64,000 nt of DNA from JALYXI01 sp963795835 (GTDB lineage Bacteria; Acidobacteriota; Terriglobia; Bryobacterales; Bryobacteraceae), in the NCBI GenBank assembly GCA_963795835.1, contig CAWCJC010000001.1, forward strand, positions 186,001 to 250,000, read 5' to 3'. The notes below the pieces were generated by a model. The model saw only the letters and a list, made by a program, of their open reading frames with translations. It was not told where the DNA came from and ran no database searches. Both the position numbers and the translations under genes were made by a program. Below are positions 1 through 6,919 of the stretch, in pieces (positions within the stretch are counted from its first letter, which is position 1; each line of letters opens with the position of its first letter).

Positions 1-197
1 TGGAAGACGCTTAGGCCGCGGGAGATTGCGAATTGTTTGACCGCGGATTGCGTAAGTTCCTGTTTGCGGCCTCGGGGGCGGTCGGGCTGCGAAACCACTT
101 CGGCTACATCGTGGCCCGCATCGAGCAAAGCCGCAAGAGAAGGGACCGCGAAGGGCGGTGTCCCAAGGAACACGATGCGCCGCCGCTTCAATCCCAT
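1..197 (-). CDS. fmt: Methionyl-tRNA formyltransferase, N-terminal part (cut by window edge)
   Basis: Formylates the methionine on initiator tRNA using 10-formyl-tetrahydrofolate, in the cytoplasm. Only the first 65 or so residues are in the window. The reverse-strand translation reads RIVFLGTPPFAVPSL near the N-terminus followed by VVSQPDRPRGRKQ, both diagnostic of the Fmt formyltransferase domain. The start ATG is at 195-197 and overlaps the last codons and the stop of def (188-190), so the two genes are translationally coupled. def-fmt is the classic bacterial pairing, because deformylase removes the formyl group that Fmt adds. The catalytic Asn-His-Asp residues lie beyond the window edge and cannot be checked. 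Confidence 0.93.
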   Translation of the reverse strand, partial: MGLKRRRIVFLGTPPFAVPSLAALLDAGHDVAEVVSQPDRPRGRKQELTQSAVKQFAISRGLSVF

Positions 198-706
198 TCG
201 CCGGCTTTCATCAGCTTCTTGATTTTGCGCTTGATCACATCACGCTTCAAGGGGCTTAAATAGCTGAGAAAGAGCTTACCGTGAAGGTGATCAATTTCGT
301 GCTGCATGGCGCGGGCTAGAAGGTCTTCCCCTGTGATCTCAAAGTACGCGCCGGTAGGGTCCTGCGCGCGAACCGTTGCGATCTTGGCGCGCTTCACGTC
401 CTCGCGAAAACCAGGGATGCTCAGGCAGCCTTCCTCGCCTACCTGCTTACCCTCTTTGTGAATGATTTCGGGATTGATGAGCACCAGGGGCGCGGGCTCT
501 TCATCCTCCCCGCGGCCACAATCGATTACCGTGAGTTTCTGGCTCACACCCACTTGGGGAGCGGCCAAACCAACGCCCTTGGCCTTGTACATGGTTTCAA
601 ACATGTCGGCGATAAAGGCGTCGAGCTCCGGGGTGTTAAAGTTCGTCACGTTCTGACCTTCGCGCTCCAGCACGGGGTCCCCATACTTCACGATCTTGTA
701 AACCAT
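188..706 (-). CDS. def: Peptide deformylase
   Basis: Metal-dependent hydrolase that removes the N-formyl group from nascent proteins. All three family motifs are visible in the 172 residues: GVGLAAPQVG (44-53), EEGCLS (91-96, metal ligand Cys94) and QHEIDH (135-140, metal ligands His136 and His140, catalytic Glu137). The length is normal for a bacterial deformylase. The gene sits 2 bases after aroC and overlaps the fmt start, within a minus-strand operon thioesterase-aroC-def-fmt. The C-terminal basic tail (about residues 154-168) is a common helical extension. Nothing is unusual in the active site. Confidence 0.97.
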   Translation of the reverse strand: MVYKIVKYGDPVLEREGQNVTNFNTPELDAFIADMFETMYKAKGVGLAAPQVGVSQKLTVIDCGRGEDEEPAPLVLINPEIIHKEGKQVGEEGCLSIPGFREDVKRAKIATVRAQDPTGAYFEITGEDLLARAMQHEIDHLHGKLFLSYLSPLKRDVIKRKIKKLMKAGEWD

Positions 707-708
707 TG

Positions 709-1881
709 CTAGAAGCGCGCCACCTGTTCCCGGAAGCCCTCAAAATTTCGACGTGTTTCGACGAGCGAATCGCCTCCAAATTTCTCGAGGAATGCGCCGG
801 CCAGCACAATGGCAGTCATCGCCTCGCCAATCACTCCCGCAGCGGGAACCACGCACACGTCGCTGCGTTCGTAAGCGGCTTTGGCGGGTTCGCGCGTTTC
901 CAGGTCAACCGATTCCAGCGGGCGGCGCAGCGTGGAGATTGGTTTTAGCATGCCGCGAATTCGGATTTCTTCGCCATTGGTCATGCCGCCTTCGATGCCG
1001 CCGGCGCGATTGGCTCCCCGATAAAACTCTCGCTCCGCCTTTCGGTAATGAATGGTGTCCTGCACGGCGGAACCATAGCTGGCCGCGCCCTGTTCGGCGA
1101 AACCAATTTCGACGCCTTTCACGGCCTGCATAGAGACAATCGCCTGCGCAAGTTTGCCATCCAGGCGCGTGTCCCAGGTGGCGTGTGAGCCCAGGCCGAC
1201 AGGCGCGCCTTTCACGACGACTTCAAACACACCGCCCACGGTGTCGCCGGTGCGATAGGCAACATCAACCACTGCCTTCATGCGTGCTTCGCTTTCGGGA
1301 TCAACACAGCCAAGCAGGACTTCATCGCGGCGGCTCAGTTCTTCGATCTCCATCCAGGAAGCTTCGCGGCCCAGTTTGCAATCACCGACGGAGACGACAT
1401 GGCTAAGGATTTCGATTCCGAACGGGCGCAGCAACGCTTTTGCCATGGCGCCCACGGCAACCCGCGCGGTCGTTTCGCGCGCACTGGCGCGTTCCAGGAT
1501 GTAGCGGGCATCGGGAAAGTTGTACTTGATGGCTCCGGCGAGATCGGCATGGCCGGGGCGGGGGCGCGAAACGCTTTTGTGTTTCTCGCCGCTGCCGGGG
1601 AAATCTTCGACAGGAAGAGATTCTGTCCAGTTCTGCCAGTCTCGATTGCGGATCACGATTCCGACGGGCGCGCCGATTGTTTGTCCATGGCGAACGCCCG
1701 CAACAATTTCAGCGCGATCAGTTTCGATTTTCATGCGGCCCCCGCGGCCATAGCCTTGTTGGCGTCGCCAGAGTTCTCGATCGATACGCGCGAGATCTAT
1801 GGGGATACCAGCCGGGAGACCGGCGATTGTGGCAAGCAAGCACTCACCGTGGCTCTCGCCCGCGGTTTCAAATCTAAACAT
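709..1881 (-). CDS. aroC: Chorismate synthase
   Basis: Last enzyme of the shikimate pathway. It converts 5-enolpyruvylshikimate 3-phosphate to chorismate using reduced FMN. The 390-residue protein begins MFRFETAGESHGE, the conserved AroC start, and carries the family signatures SRPRPGHADLAG (about 106-117) and ASARETTARVA (about 132-142). A C-terminal segment with GGISTG-type glycine motifs (RAGGIEGGMTNGEEI) is also present. The length is typical of bacterial enzymes of the longer class. The ATG at 1879-1881 follows the thioesterase stop by 15 bases and the def start follows 2 bases after its stop, so it is very likely co-transcribed with def and fmt. Confidence 0.97.
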   Translation of the reverse strand: MFRFETAGESHGECLLATIAGLPAGIPIDLARIDRELWRRQQGYGRGGRMKIETDRAEIVAGVRHGQTIGAPVGIVIRNRDWQNWTESLPVEDFPGSGEKHKSVSRPRPGHADLAGAIKYNFPDARYILERASARETTARVAVGAMAKALLRPFGIEILSHVVSVGDCKLGREASWMEIEELSRRDEVLLGCVDPESEARMKAVVDVAYRTGDTVGGVFEVVVKGAPVGLGSHATWDTRLDGKLAQAIVSMQAVKGVEIGFAEQGAASYGSAVQDTIHYRKAEREFYRGANRAGGIEGGMTNGEEIRIRGMLKPISTLRRPLESVDLETREPAKAAYERSDVCVVPAAGVIGEAMTAIVLAGAFLEKFGGDSLVETRRNFEGFREQVARF

Positions 1882-1896
1882 TTCCTTGAACTTCGA

Positions 1897-2319
1897 TCAT
1901 ATCGCGCCTGCCTTCACAGTTTGGGCAATGCCGAAGAGTTGCCAATACCGCTCGGGAAGCCGGACCACCCCCATTTCGCGATTCACGAACATGTGCTTAG
2001 TAAAGCCGGTGGCGAGCAGTTCGCCATCGCGGCGCATCTCATAGGCAAAGTGCATCATTTTTTGATTGACGCTGGTGATGGTGGCGCGGATGGCGATTTC
2101 GTCGTCGAAGCGCGCCGGGCGCAGATAGCGACAGTTGGATTCAACCACGGCGATAAAGACCCCATCGGCCTCTTCCATGTCGCGGTAGCGGAATCCCAGA
2201 GCGGTGCAGAAATCAACCCGCGCGACCTCCATCCAGACCAGGTAATTGGCGTGATGCACCACCCCCATTTGGTCGGTTTCGGCGTAGCGGACGCGGACGC
2301 GGGCTTCATGTGAGGTCAC
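1897..2319 (-). CDS. Acyl-CoA thioesterase, 4-hydroxybenzoyl-CoA thioesterase (hotdog) family
   Basis: Hotdog-fold thioesterase of the YbgC/4HBT type, expected to hydrolyse acyl-CoA thioesters in the cytoplasm. The N-terminal motif RVRYAETDQMGVVHHANYL contains the catalytic-type Asp (in ETDQMG) and the HxNY signature of the family. About 140 residues is the usual length. The open frame runs further upstream to 2481, but that extension lacks homology-like features and overlaps the divergent MoaD-MoaE gene, so I start at the GTG at 2317-2319. It is the first gene of the minus-strand operon with aroC, def and fmt. In this setting the substrate is unknown. Confidence 0.85.
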   Translation of the reverse strand: MTSHEARVRVRYAETDQMGVVHHANYLVWMEVARVDFCTALGFRYRDMEEADGVFIAVVESNCRYLRPARFDDEIAIRATITSVNQKMMHFAYEMRRDGELLATGFTKHMFVNREMGVVRLPERYWQLFGIAQTVKAGAI

Positions 2320-2386
2320 GGGCGCAAGTATAGCGAACACCGCAACCTTCCTCACTGGGAAGCGTCTGATACACTTGCCCTCGCGG

Positions 2387-3079
2387 ATGCAGATTAAGGT
2401 TTTATTTTTCGGACGGTTGCGGGAAATTGCCGGCTGCTCAGAGGACTTTTTGGAGCTCGCGGAACCTGCTTCCTTGGGCAAGGTATTCGAGCATTATGCC
2501 AAGCGATTTCCTTCGTTTACAGATCTGCGCAGCAGCATTGTGATGGCAAGGAATCATGAGTTTTCAGCGGCCACGACGCTGCTGCAAGATCAGGACGAAG
2601 TCGCGCTATTGCCGCCCGTCAGCGGGGGGTCAGAGCGGGATTGGGTTGAGTTAACACGGAGCCCGATCGATACCGCGGGTTTGGCGCGGCGCGTAGCGGC
2701 ACATTCTGACGGCGCCGTGCTTACGTTCGAAGGCATCGTTCGCGATAACACCAAGGGAAGAAAGACGCTGTATCTGGAATACGAAGGCTATGAGCCGATG
2801 GCGTTGAAAGTGATGGCCGAGCTTGCGGAGAGCATTTTGGGGGCTCACGCGATCGGGAGAATCGCGATTGTGCATCGTCTTGGCCGTATGGAAATTGGTG
2901 AGGCAAGCGTGGTGATCGTGGTGGCGTCTCCGCACCGGCGAGCAGCTTATGAAGCTTCCCGGGAAGCAATTGATACGCTGAAACGCACCGTGCCCATCTG
3001 GAAAAAGGAATTCTTCGAAGATGGCGAAGTCTGGGTAGAAGGAGAATGGGACCAAAAACTCCGTGCCCAAGCTCTTTAA
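2387..3079 (+). CDS. Fused molybdopterin synthase, MoaD-MoaE (MoaX type)
   Basis: Makes molybdopterin by transferring two sulfurs to cyclic pyranopterin monophosphate. Residues 1-81 form the small sulfur-carrier subunit MoaD, a ubiquitin-like fold starting MQIKVLFFGRLREIAG and ending PPVSGG (GG at 80-81). Residues 83-230 are MoaE, with the catalytic-type lysine segment PIWKKEFFEDGEVWVEG near 203-219. MoaD must expose a C-terminal Gly-Gly to be thiocarboxylated, so the fusion probably has to be cleaved after residue 81, as reported for mycobacterial MoaX. I chose ATG 2387, since the upstream TTG at 2375 only adds four residues. The 3' end overlaps the VWA gene by 17 bases. No other molybdenum-cofactor genes are in the window. 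Confidence 0.93.
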   Translation: MQIKVLFFGRLREIAGCSEDFLELAEPASLGKVFEHYAKRFPSFTDLRSSIVMARNHEFSAATTLLQDQDEVALLPPVSGGSERDWVELTRSPIDTAGLARRVAAHSDGAVLTFEGIVRDNTKGRKTLYLEYEGYEPMALKVMAELAESILGAHAIGRIAIVHRLGRMEIGEASVVIVVASPHRRAAYEASREAIDTLKRTVPIWKKEFFEDGEVWVEGEWDQKLRAQAL

Positions 3080-3971
3080 GCGCCTTGCTGGCGCATCGTT
3101 AATCCTGGTGGCGTTCGCGGTCGCGCAGGATCCGATCCTGCGTGTGGACGTGCGGCTGGTGCGCGTGGTAACCACGGTTCGCGATGCTGCCGGAGGCTTG
3201 CTTGGGACGTTGAATCAGAATGATTTTACAGTTCTGGATAATGGTGTTCCGCAAACTATCTCGGTCTTCGAACGCCGCACGGAGCAGCCCCTTTCAGTAG
3301 CCTTGCTGATCGATACGAGCGGATCGACGGCAAAGGATTTGAAGTACGAGAGCGATTCTGTCTCGCACTTTCTAAGAACCATGTTCGCCGACGGGAATCC
3401 CGAAGATTCGGTGTCGCTCTACAGCTTCAACTATGAGGTGACGAAGCAGACCCCTTTCACGCGCAACGCGGCGAAGTTGGAATCGCGGCTGAGGACTTTG
3501 CACGGCGAGGCCGGCACGGCCTTGTACGATGCGATCTGTCTTTCGGCGGGGGAGTTGGAAGGGCGAAAGGGCCGTCGAGTGATGCTGATCGTCACTGACG
3601 GCGGCGATACGTTCAGCTCGAGAAAATATAAAGACGCAATGCTGGCGGCGCAAACGGCGGACGCGGTTATCTATCCGGTGCTGATCGTTCCGGTGGAGGC
3701 GAGCGCGGGACGCAATACCGGAGGCGAGCATGCATTGATCACTCTGGCGCAGGGCACCGGGGGTAGAGTGTTTCAGCCGACCGTAGGCGCCGCGCTCGAT
3801 GCCGCATTTGCCGACATTCTGAAGGAGCTGCGAACACAGTATCTGCTGGGTTTCTATCCGCAGAATGCGCCCGTAACCAAGGATCCTTTTCATACGCTTG
3901 AGGTTCGGGTGGGGCGTCCGGGATTGCGGGTTTTATCACGCACCGGCTACTATGGTGAGGCCAGGCAATGA
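3063..3971 (+). CDS. Secreted VWFA-related domain protein
   Basis: Exported von Willebrand factor A domain protein of the family abundant in Acidobacteria. The start is a GTG at 3063 inside the end of the MoaD-MoaE gene. Residues 1-21 form a signal peptide (hydrophobic core SLILVAFAV, cleavage near AQ). Residues about 25-72 hold the family's N-terminal module (FTVLDNGVPQTI) and the A-domain follows, with a complete metal-ion-dependent adhesion site DTSGST at 84-89 and VTDGGDTF further on. The C-terminus has the characteristic LRTQYLLGFYP segment. Its specific ligand is unknown. It is translationally linked at both ends (17-base overlap upstream, ATGA overlap with the Hfq-like gene downstream). 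Confidence 0.9.
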   Translation: MPKLFKRLAGASLILVAFAVAQDPILRVDVRLVRVVTTVRDAAGGLLGTLNQNDFTVLDNGVPQTISVFERRTEQPLSVALLIDTSGSTAKDLKYESDSVSHFLRTMFADGNPEDSVSLYSFNYEVTKQTPFTRNAAKLESRLRTLHGEAGTALYDAICLSAGELEGRKGRRVMLIVTDGGDTFSSRKYKDAMLAAQTADAVIYPVLIVPVEASAGRNTGGEHALITLAQGTGGRVFQPTVGAALDAAFADILKELRTQYLLGFYPQNAPVTKDPFHTLEVRVGRPGLRVLSRTGYYGEARQ

Positions 3972-4216
3972 GTTCAAAAGGCACCAGCGAAAAGAAAGCT
4001 CCCGAACAGACTTTCGAGGAAGTGAAGTATCTGAAGAAGCTGATCGACGCCCAAACGCCGGTGGTGATCACGCTGAGCGACAACGAAGAAATCCACGGAG
4101 TGGTGGAGTACTTCGATGCGCGGTTTCTCCGAATCACTCGTAAGGGTGAGGCGAATCTGTTCGTGTTCAAGCACGACATCAAGTACCTGTCGGAAAAAAC
4201 GAATGCAGTTTCTTGA
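3968..4216 (+). CDS. Hfq-like Sm-fold RNA-binding protein
   Basis: An 82-residue small protein with an Sm/Hfq-like layout. About 22 charged N-terminal residues give way to an Sm1-like block (TPVVITLSDNEEIHGVVEYF) and an Sm2-like block FVFKHDIKYL that keeps the Lys-His pair of the Hfq YKHA motif. Hfq forms hexameric rings that bind small RNAs and A-rich RNA, and this is a divergent relative whose RNA partners are unknown. The gene overlaps the VWA stop (ATGA, 3968-3971) and in turn overlaps the start of the inositol phosphatase by 14 bases. No canonical hfq neighbours (miaA, hflX) are seen here, so it may be a specialised paralogue or the organism's only Hfq. Confidence 0.75.
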   Translation: MSSKGTSEKKAPEQTFEEVKYLKKLIDAQTPVVITLSDNEEIHGVVEYFDARFLRITRKGEANLFVFKHDIKYLSEKTNAVS

Positions 4217-5009
4217 GACTGCGGAACGGATCGCGCGCGAAGCGGGTGCGGTGCTGATGGAGCATCATCACCGAAAAATTGGATTCGAACTAAAAGGCGA
4301 TTTTGATTTAGTTACCGCGGCGGACCGGGCCAGTGAAAAGCTGATCGTCGAACGGCTGAAGACGCATTTTCCGGAGCACGGCATTATCGCCGAAGAAGGG
4401 GGCGGACACACTTCCTCTTCGGAATACCGGTGGTATGTGGATCCGCTGGACGGGACCACCAACTTTGCGCACGGGTATCCGATGTTCAACGTGACGCTGG
4501 CGCTCGAGAAAGGAAACGAGATGATCGCGGGCGTGATCTTCGACCCGCTTCATAACGAAATGTTTCGCGCCGGATTGGGAGCAGGGGCATATCTAAACGA
4601 CGCGCCGATTTCGGTTTCGAGCGCGGCAAGATTGGAAGATAGCCTGGTTTCGACCGGGTTTCCGAGCCAGAATCGCGGACGAAATTCCAATATCCACTTC
4701 TATCATCAGATGGCCATGTCGACTCATGGCGTTAGGCGGGGCGGAAGCGCGGCGATCGATCTGGCTTACGTGGCGTGCGGCCGCCTGGATGCTTTTTGGG
4801 AATTCGGCCTGAAGCCTTGGGACCTGGCCGCGGGGAAGTTGATGGTGACCGAAGCCGGAGGCCGGGCGACGGACATGAAGGGTGACGCGCATGCGATCGG
4901 TTCGCCAACGTTGCTGGCGACGAACGGTGCAACTCACGGCGAAGCTTTGCAGCTCTTTTCTGAGATTTTTCGCGGGCACGTTCGGCATCCGATGCCGCCG
5001 GTTGTCTAG
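4203..5009 (+). CDS. suhB: Inositol monophosphatase family protein (SuhB-like)
   Basis: Mg2+/Li+-sensitive phosphatase that dephosphorylates inositol phosphates and related sugar phosphates. In enterobacteria SuhB also acts in rRNA transcription. The 268-residue protein has the metal-binding motifs EEGGG (64-68), DPLDGTTNF (80-88) and the C-terminal signature WDLAAGKLMVTEAGG. I start at ATG 4203 (MQFLETAERIAREAG), because the longer frame from 4116 only reads through the Hfq-like gene. It overlaps that gene by 14 bases, so coupled translation is likely. In Acidobacteria the physiological substrate is not established. Confidence 0.92.
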   Translation: MQFLETAERIAREAGAVLMEHHHRKIGFELKGDFDLVTAADRASEKLIVERLKTHFPEHGIIAEEGGGHTSSSEYRWYVDPLDGTTNFAHGYPMFNVTLALEKGNEMIAGVIFDPLHNEMFRAGLGAGAYLNDAPISVSSAARLEDSLVSTGFPSQNRGRNSNIHFYHQMAMSTHGVRRGGSAAIDLAYVACGRLDAFWEFGLKPWDLAAGKLMVTEAGGRATDMKGDAHAIGSPTLLATNGATHGEALQLFSEIFRGHVRHPMPPVV

Positions 5010-5021
5010 TAACGTAGAGTC

Positions 5022-5432
5022 ATGAGCCGCGAGCAGAATCTCAAAACGCAGCAAGCCTTCGGTGAGGCGATCAACACGGGCAAGCTGGACGCGATGGTGA
5101 ATCTGGTGGCTGAGGATTCGGTGGATCACGACCCCGCGCCGGGTCAGGTTCCCGGTCCGCAGGGGTATATCGCGTTCTTCACAGAGTTTCGGACCGCTTT
5201 TCCGGATTTAGCAATAGCCGTGGAGCATATAACCGCGGATGACGACAGTATTGCGCTGGCGTATACGGTCACAGGAACTCACCGGGGACAATTTCTGGGT
5301 GTTGCGCCGACAGGCAAGAAGATTAGCGCGCGCGGAGTGCAGATTGCGCGCTTCAATAACGGCAAGATGGTGGAACGGTGGGGTAGCTCGGACCAGTTGG
5401 GCATCCTCAAGCAGATCGGCGCTGCTAGTTAA
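5022..5432 (+). CDS. SnoaL-like ester cyclase/steroid isomerase-fold protein
   Basis: A 136-residue protein of the SnoaL/NTF2-like superfamily, a small cone-shaped alpha+beta barrel that binds hydrophobic ligands. The family pattern is visible: DHDPAPGQVPGPQGYIAFF, then an aromatic acid segment FPDLAIAVEHITADDD, a repeated VTGTHRGQFLGVAPTGKKIS and a C-terminal FNNGKMVERW. Members include polyketide cyclases and many uncharacterised enzymes, so the substrate cannot be assigned. It follows the SuhB-like gene by 12 bases and probably ends the operon that began at 2387. Its TAA stop shares the self-complementary TTAA (5429-5432) with the stop of the convergent membrane-protein gene. Confidence 0.8.
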   Translation: MSREQNLKTQQAFGEAINTGKLDAMVNLVAEDSVDHDPAPGQVPGPQGYIAFFTEFRTAFPDLAIAVEHITADDDSIALAYTVTGTHRGQFLGVAPTGKKISARGVQIARFNNGKMVERWGSSDQLGILKQIGAAS

Positions 5433-6589
5433 CCGAACGCAAACTGACGGCGGCGCGACCCTAATACGAAGATCGCGCCTAGAAGCAGCCCCGACGCAAG
5501 TCCAATCCCAGCAATGACCATCCGGTTCGGAAAGCTAGGGCTTTGCGGCAGGTTGGCACCATCTAAGAGCTCGACGTTTTTAAGGCCTTGATTGGCATCG
5601 ATCAGTTGAGAAACAGCGGAGCTTACCTTGGCTTGAGCTTTGTAGGGATCAGTGGATTCGAAAGTAATTTCCAGGGCGGATCTTTCAACGTCGACAAATT
5701 GAAAATGCAAACCGTGCTCCTGGCTAGCTTCCAGCTTCGCCGACGCTCGCTGAAGGCTTTTCAATACCTCGGCAGATAAATTGTTGCCAGGAACAACGCG
5801 GATTACCGCTCGGGAGACATATCGGTTCGGGATCAATAACGAAAAACCCGCGCCAAGAACACAGCCCGCCAGCCCCATGCCCGAAACCAGCAGTGTGCGG
5901 CGGGGTTGACGCACGGAGAGCGCGATGAACCATCCGAGGAGTAGTCCTATCGACATTCCGGCCAACAGAGAAGTTAAGAGATTGCGCGAGGTTGGCGTTG
6001 TGGGCAGACTCGCCGCTTGCACGATTGTGAGTTTCGATTCGCGGTTTAGTTTGTTTACAATGGCGTCAACTGTAGCTTGAGCCGCGCGTGGATCGCGATA
6101 GTGGAAGTTCACGCCAACCGTTACGCCTGAACCCTTGTCTCTCGCCAGATGAATTTGAAGATCGTGATTCATATTTGCAATCACGTCTTCCAGGGGCATT
6201 TGAGAGCGTTCGCGATGGTAAAGATCCAGGTCCTTCCTGCTGATAATCTCCGAAAGGCTCGGTCGGCTGGCAACATTCTGTATGGCTAAGAGGAGCGGCT
6301 GCTCCAGAGCGGGTGCAACCAGGAGTGTGGCGGAAGATGTATATTGCCGTGGGGCGGCCAGTGATGCGGCAAGACCCGCTACCATTCCGAGGAGCGCGAA
6401 GCCGGTAGCCAGCTTTAGATAGATACCGTCACCTCGAAGCACTTGCATCTTCAGAGCTCCTCCGAGGACATTCCACAGCTCCCTCCATCCGGGATTCAGG
6501 TCAGCAAGCAAGGCTTGGAACTCGCTCCCGTACCGTGCCCGCCACTTCGATGGATACAACTGCGCGGCAAGCTCGATCCAGCGCCTCAT
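5429..6589 (-). CDS. Membrane protein with two chain-length-determinant (Wzz)-like modules
   Basis: A 386-residue inner-membrane protein that appears internally duplicated. Residues 1-50 are a cytoplasmic prefix with the pattern LYPSKWRARYGSEFQALLAD, a motif common at the start of acidobacterial membrane proteins. Four predicted membrane segments lie near 58-79, 203-226, 233-253 and 357-377. Between segments 1-2 and 3-4 are two periplasmic regions, each beginning with a beta-rich YTSSATLLV or YVSRAVIRVV strand. Each ends with a proline motif before the next membrane segment (ASLPTTPT and ANLPQSPSFPN). This matches the topology of Wzz polysaccharide co-polymerases. No polysaccharide genes are adjacent. 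It is co-transcribed with padR (ATGA overlap at 6586-6589), so that regulator probably controls it. Confidence 0.75.
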   Translation of the reverse strand: MRRWIELAAQLYPSKWRARYGSEFQALLADLNPGWRELWNVLGGALKMQVLRGDGIYLKLATGFALLGMVAGLAASLAAPRQYTSSATLLVAPALEQPLLLAIQNVASRPSLSEIISRKDLDLYHRERSQMPLEDVIANMNHDLQIHLARDKGSGVTVGVNFHYRDPRAAQATVDAIVNKLNRESKLTIVQAASLPTTPTSRNLLTSLLAGMSIGLLLGWFIALSVRQPRRTLLVSGMGLAGCVLGAGFSLLIPNRYVSRAVIRVVPGNNLSAEVLKSLQRASAKLEASQEHGLHFQFVDVERSALEITFESTDPYKAQAKVSSAVSQLIDANQGLKNVELLDGANLPQSPSFPNRMVIAGIGLASGLLLGAIFVLGSRRRQFAFG

Positions 6590-6874
6590 GCCGTCTTTAA
6601 CCTTTCGGAGGCCGTCAGCATAAATCGGCTGAGCTCCTGTACCGTTTGCGCAAGGTGTTTGCGGCCAAGCGCGGTGATGGAATAAGGCTGCCGGCGGTCA
6701 GGGGATTTTACCGGGCGGATCAAGCCCCGCTCTTCCATCCTTGTGATTGCTCCGTACAGCGTTCCCGGGCCCAGGCGGGTGCCTGAAAAAGCTCTCAATA
6801 TCCTGGATCATGGCGTAGCCGTGTTTTTCGCCCACTGCCAGGCTGGTGAGAATCAGGATGATAGGGTCTGCCAT
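6586..6874 (-). CDS. PadR family transcriptional regulator (frameshifted in this sequence)
   Basis: Winged-helix repressor of the PadR family, in the acidobacterial subgroup. It starts at ATG 6872-6874 (MADPIILILTSLAVGEKHGYAM), a standard PadR N-terminus. Translation leaves frame at a T5 run (A5 at 6786-6790 on the plus strand). Removing one base joins it to SGTRLGPGTLYGAITRMEERG and gives a normal 95-residue protein that ends at 6586. No residue of the DNA-binding core is lost, so a sequencing insertion is the likeliest cause, although a real mutation cannot be excluded. It precedes the Wzz-like membrane gene with a 4-base overlap. A perfect palindrome lies directly upstream of its start, suggesting autoregulation. 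Confidence 0.85.
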
Positions 6875-6875
6875 A

Positions 6876-6909
6876 TACTACGTCTCACGATATATCGTGA
6901 GACGTAGTA
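6876..6909. promoter_or_regulatory. 34-bp perfect palindrome, probable PadR operator
   Basis: The left half TACTACGTCTCACGATA (6876-6892) is followed directly by its exact reverse complement (6893-6909), with no mismatch and no spacer. It lies one base from the padR start codon (6872-6874), between padR and the gene ending at 6920. It therefore sits where the padR promoter or leader must be. PadR dimers bind palindromes of this kind and usually repress their own operon. Binding by this PadR is inferred from position. Confidence 0.85.
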
Positions 6910-6919
6910 GTGTCAAGCG

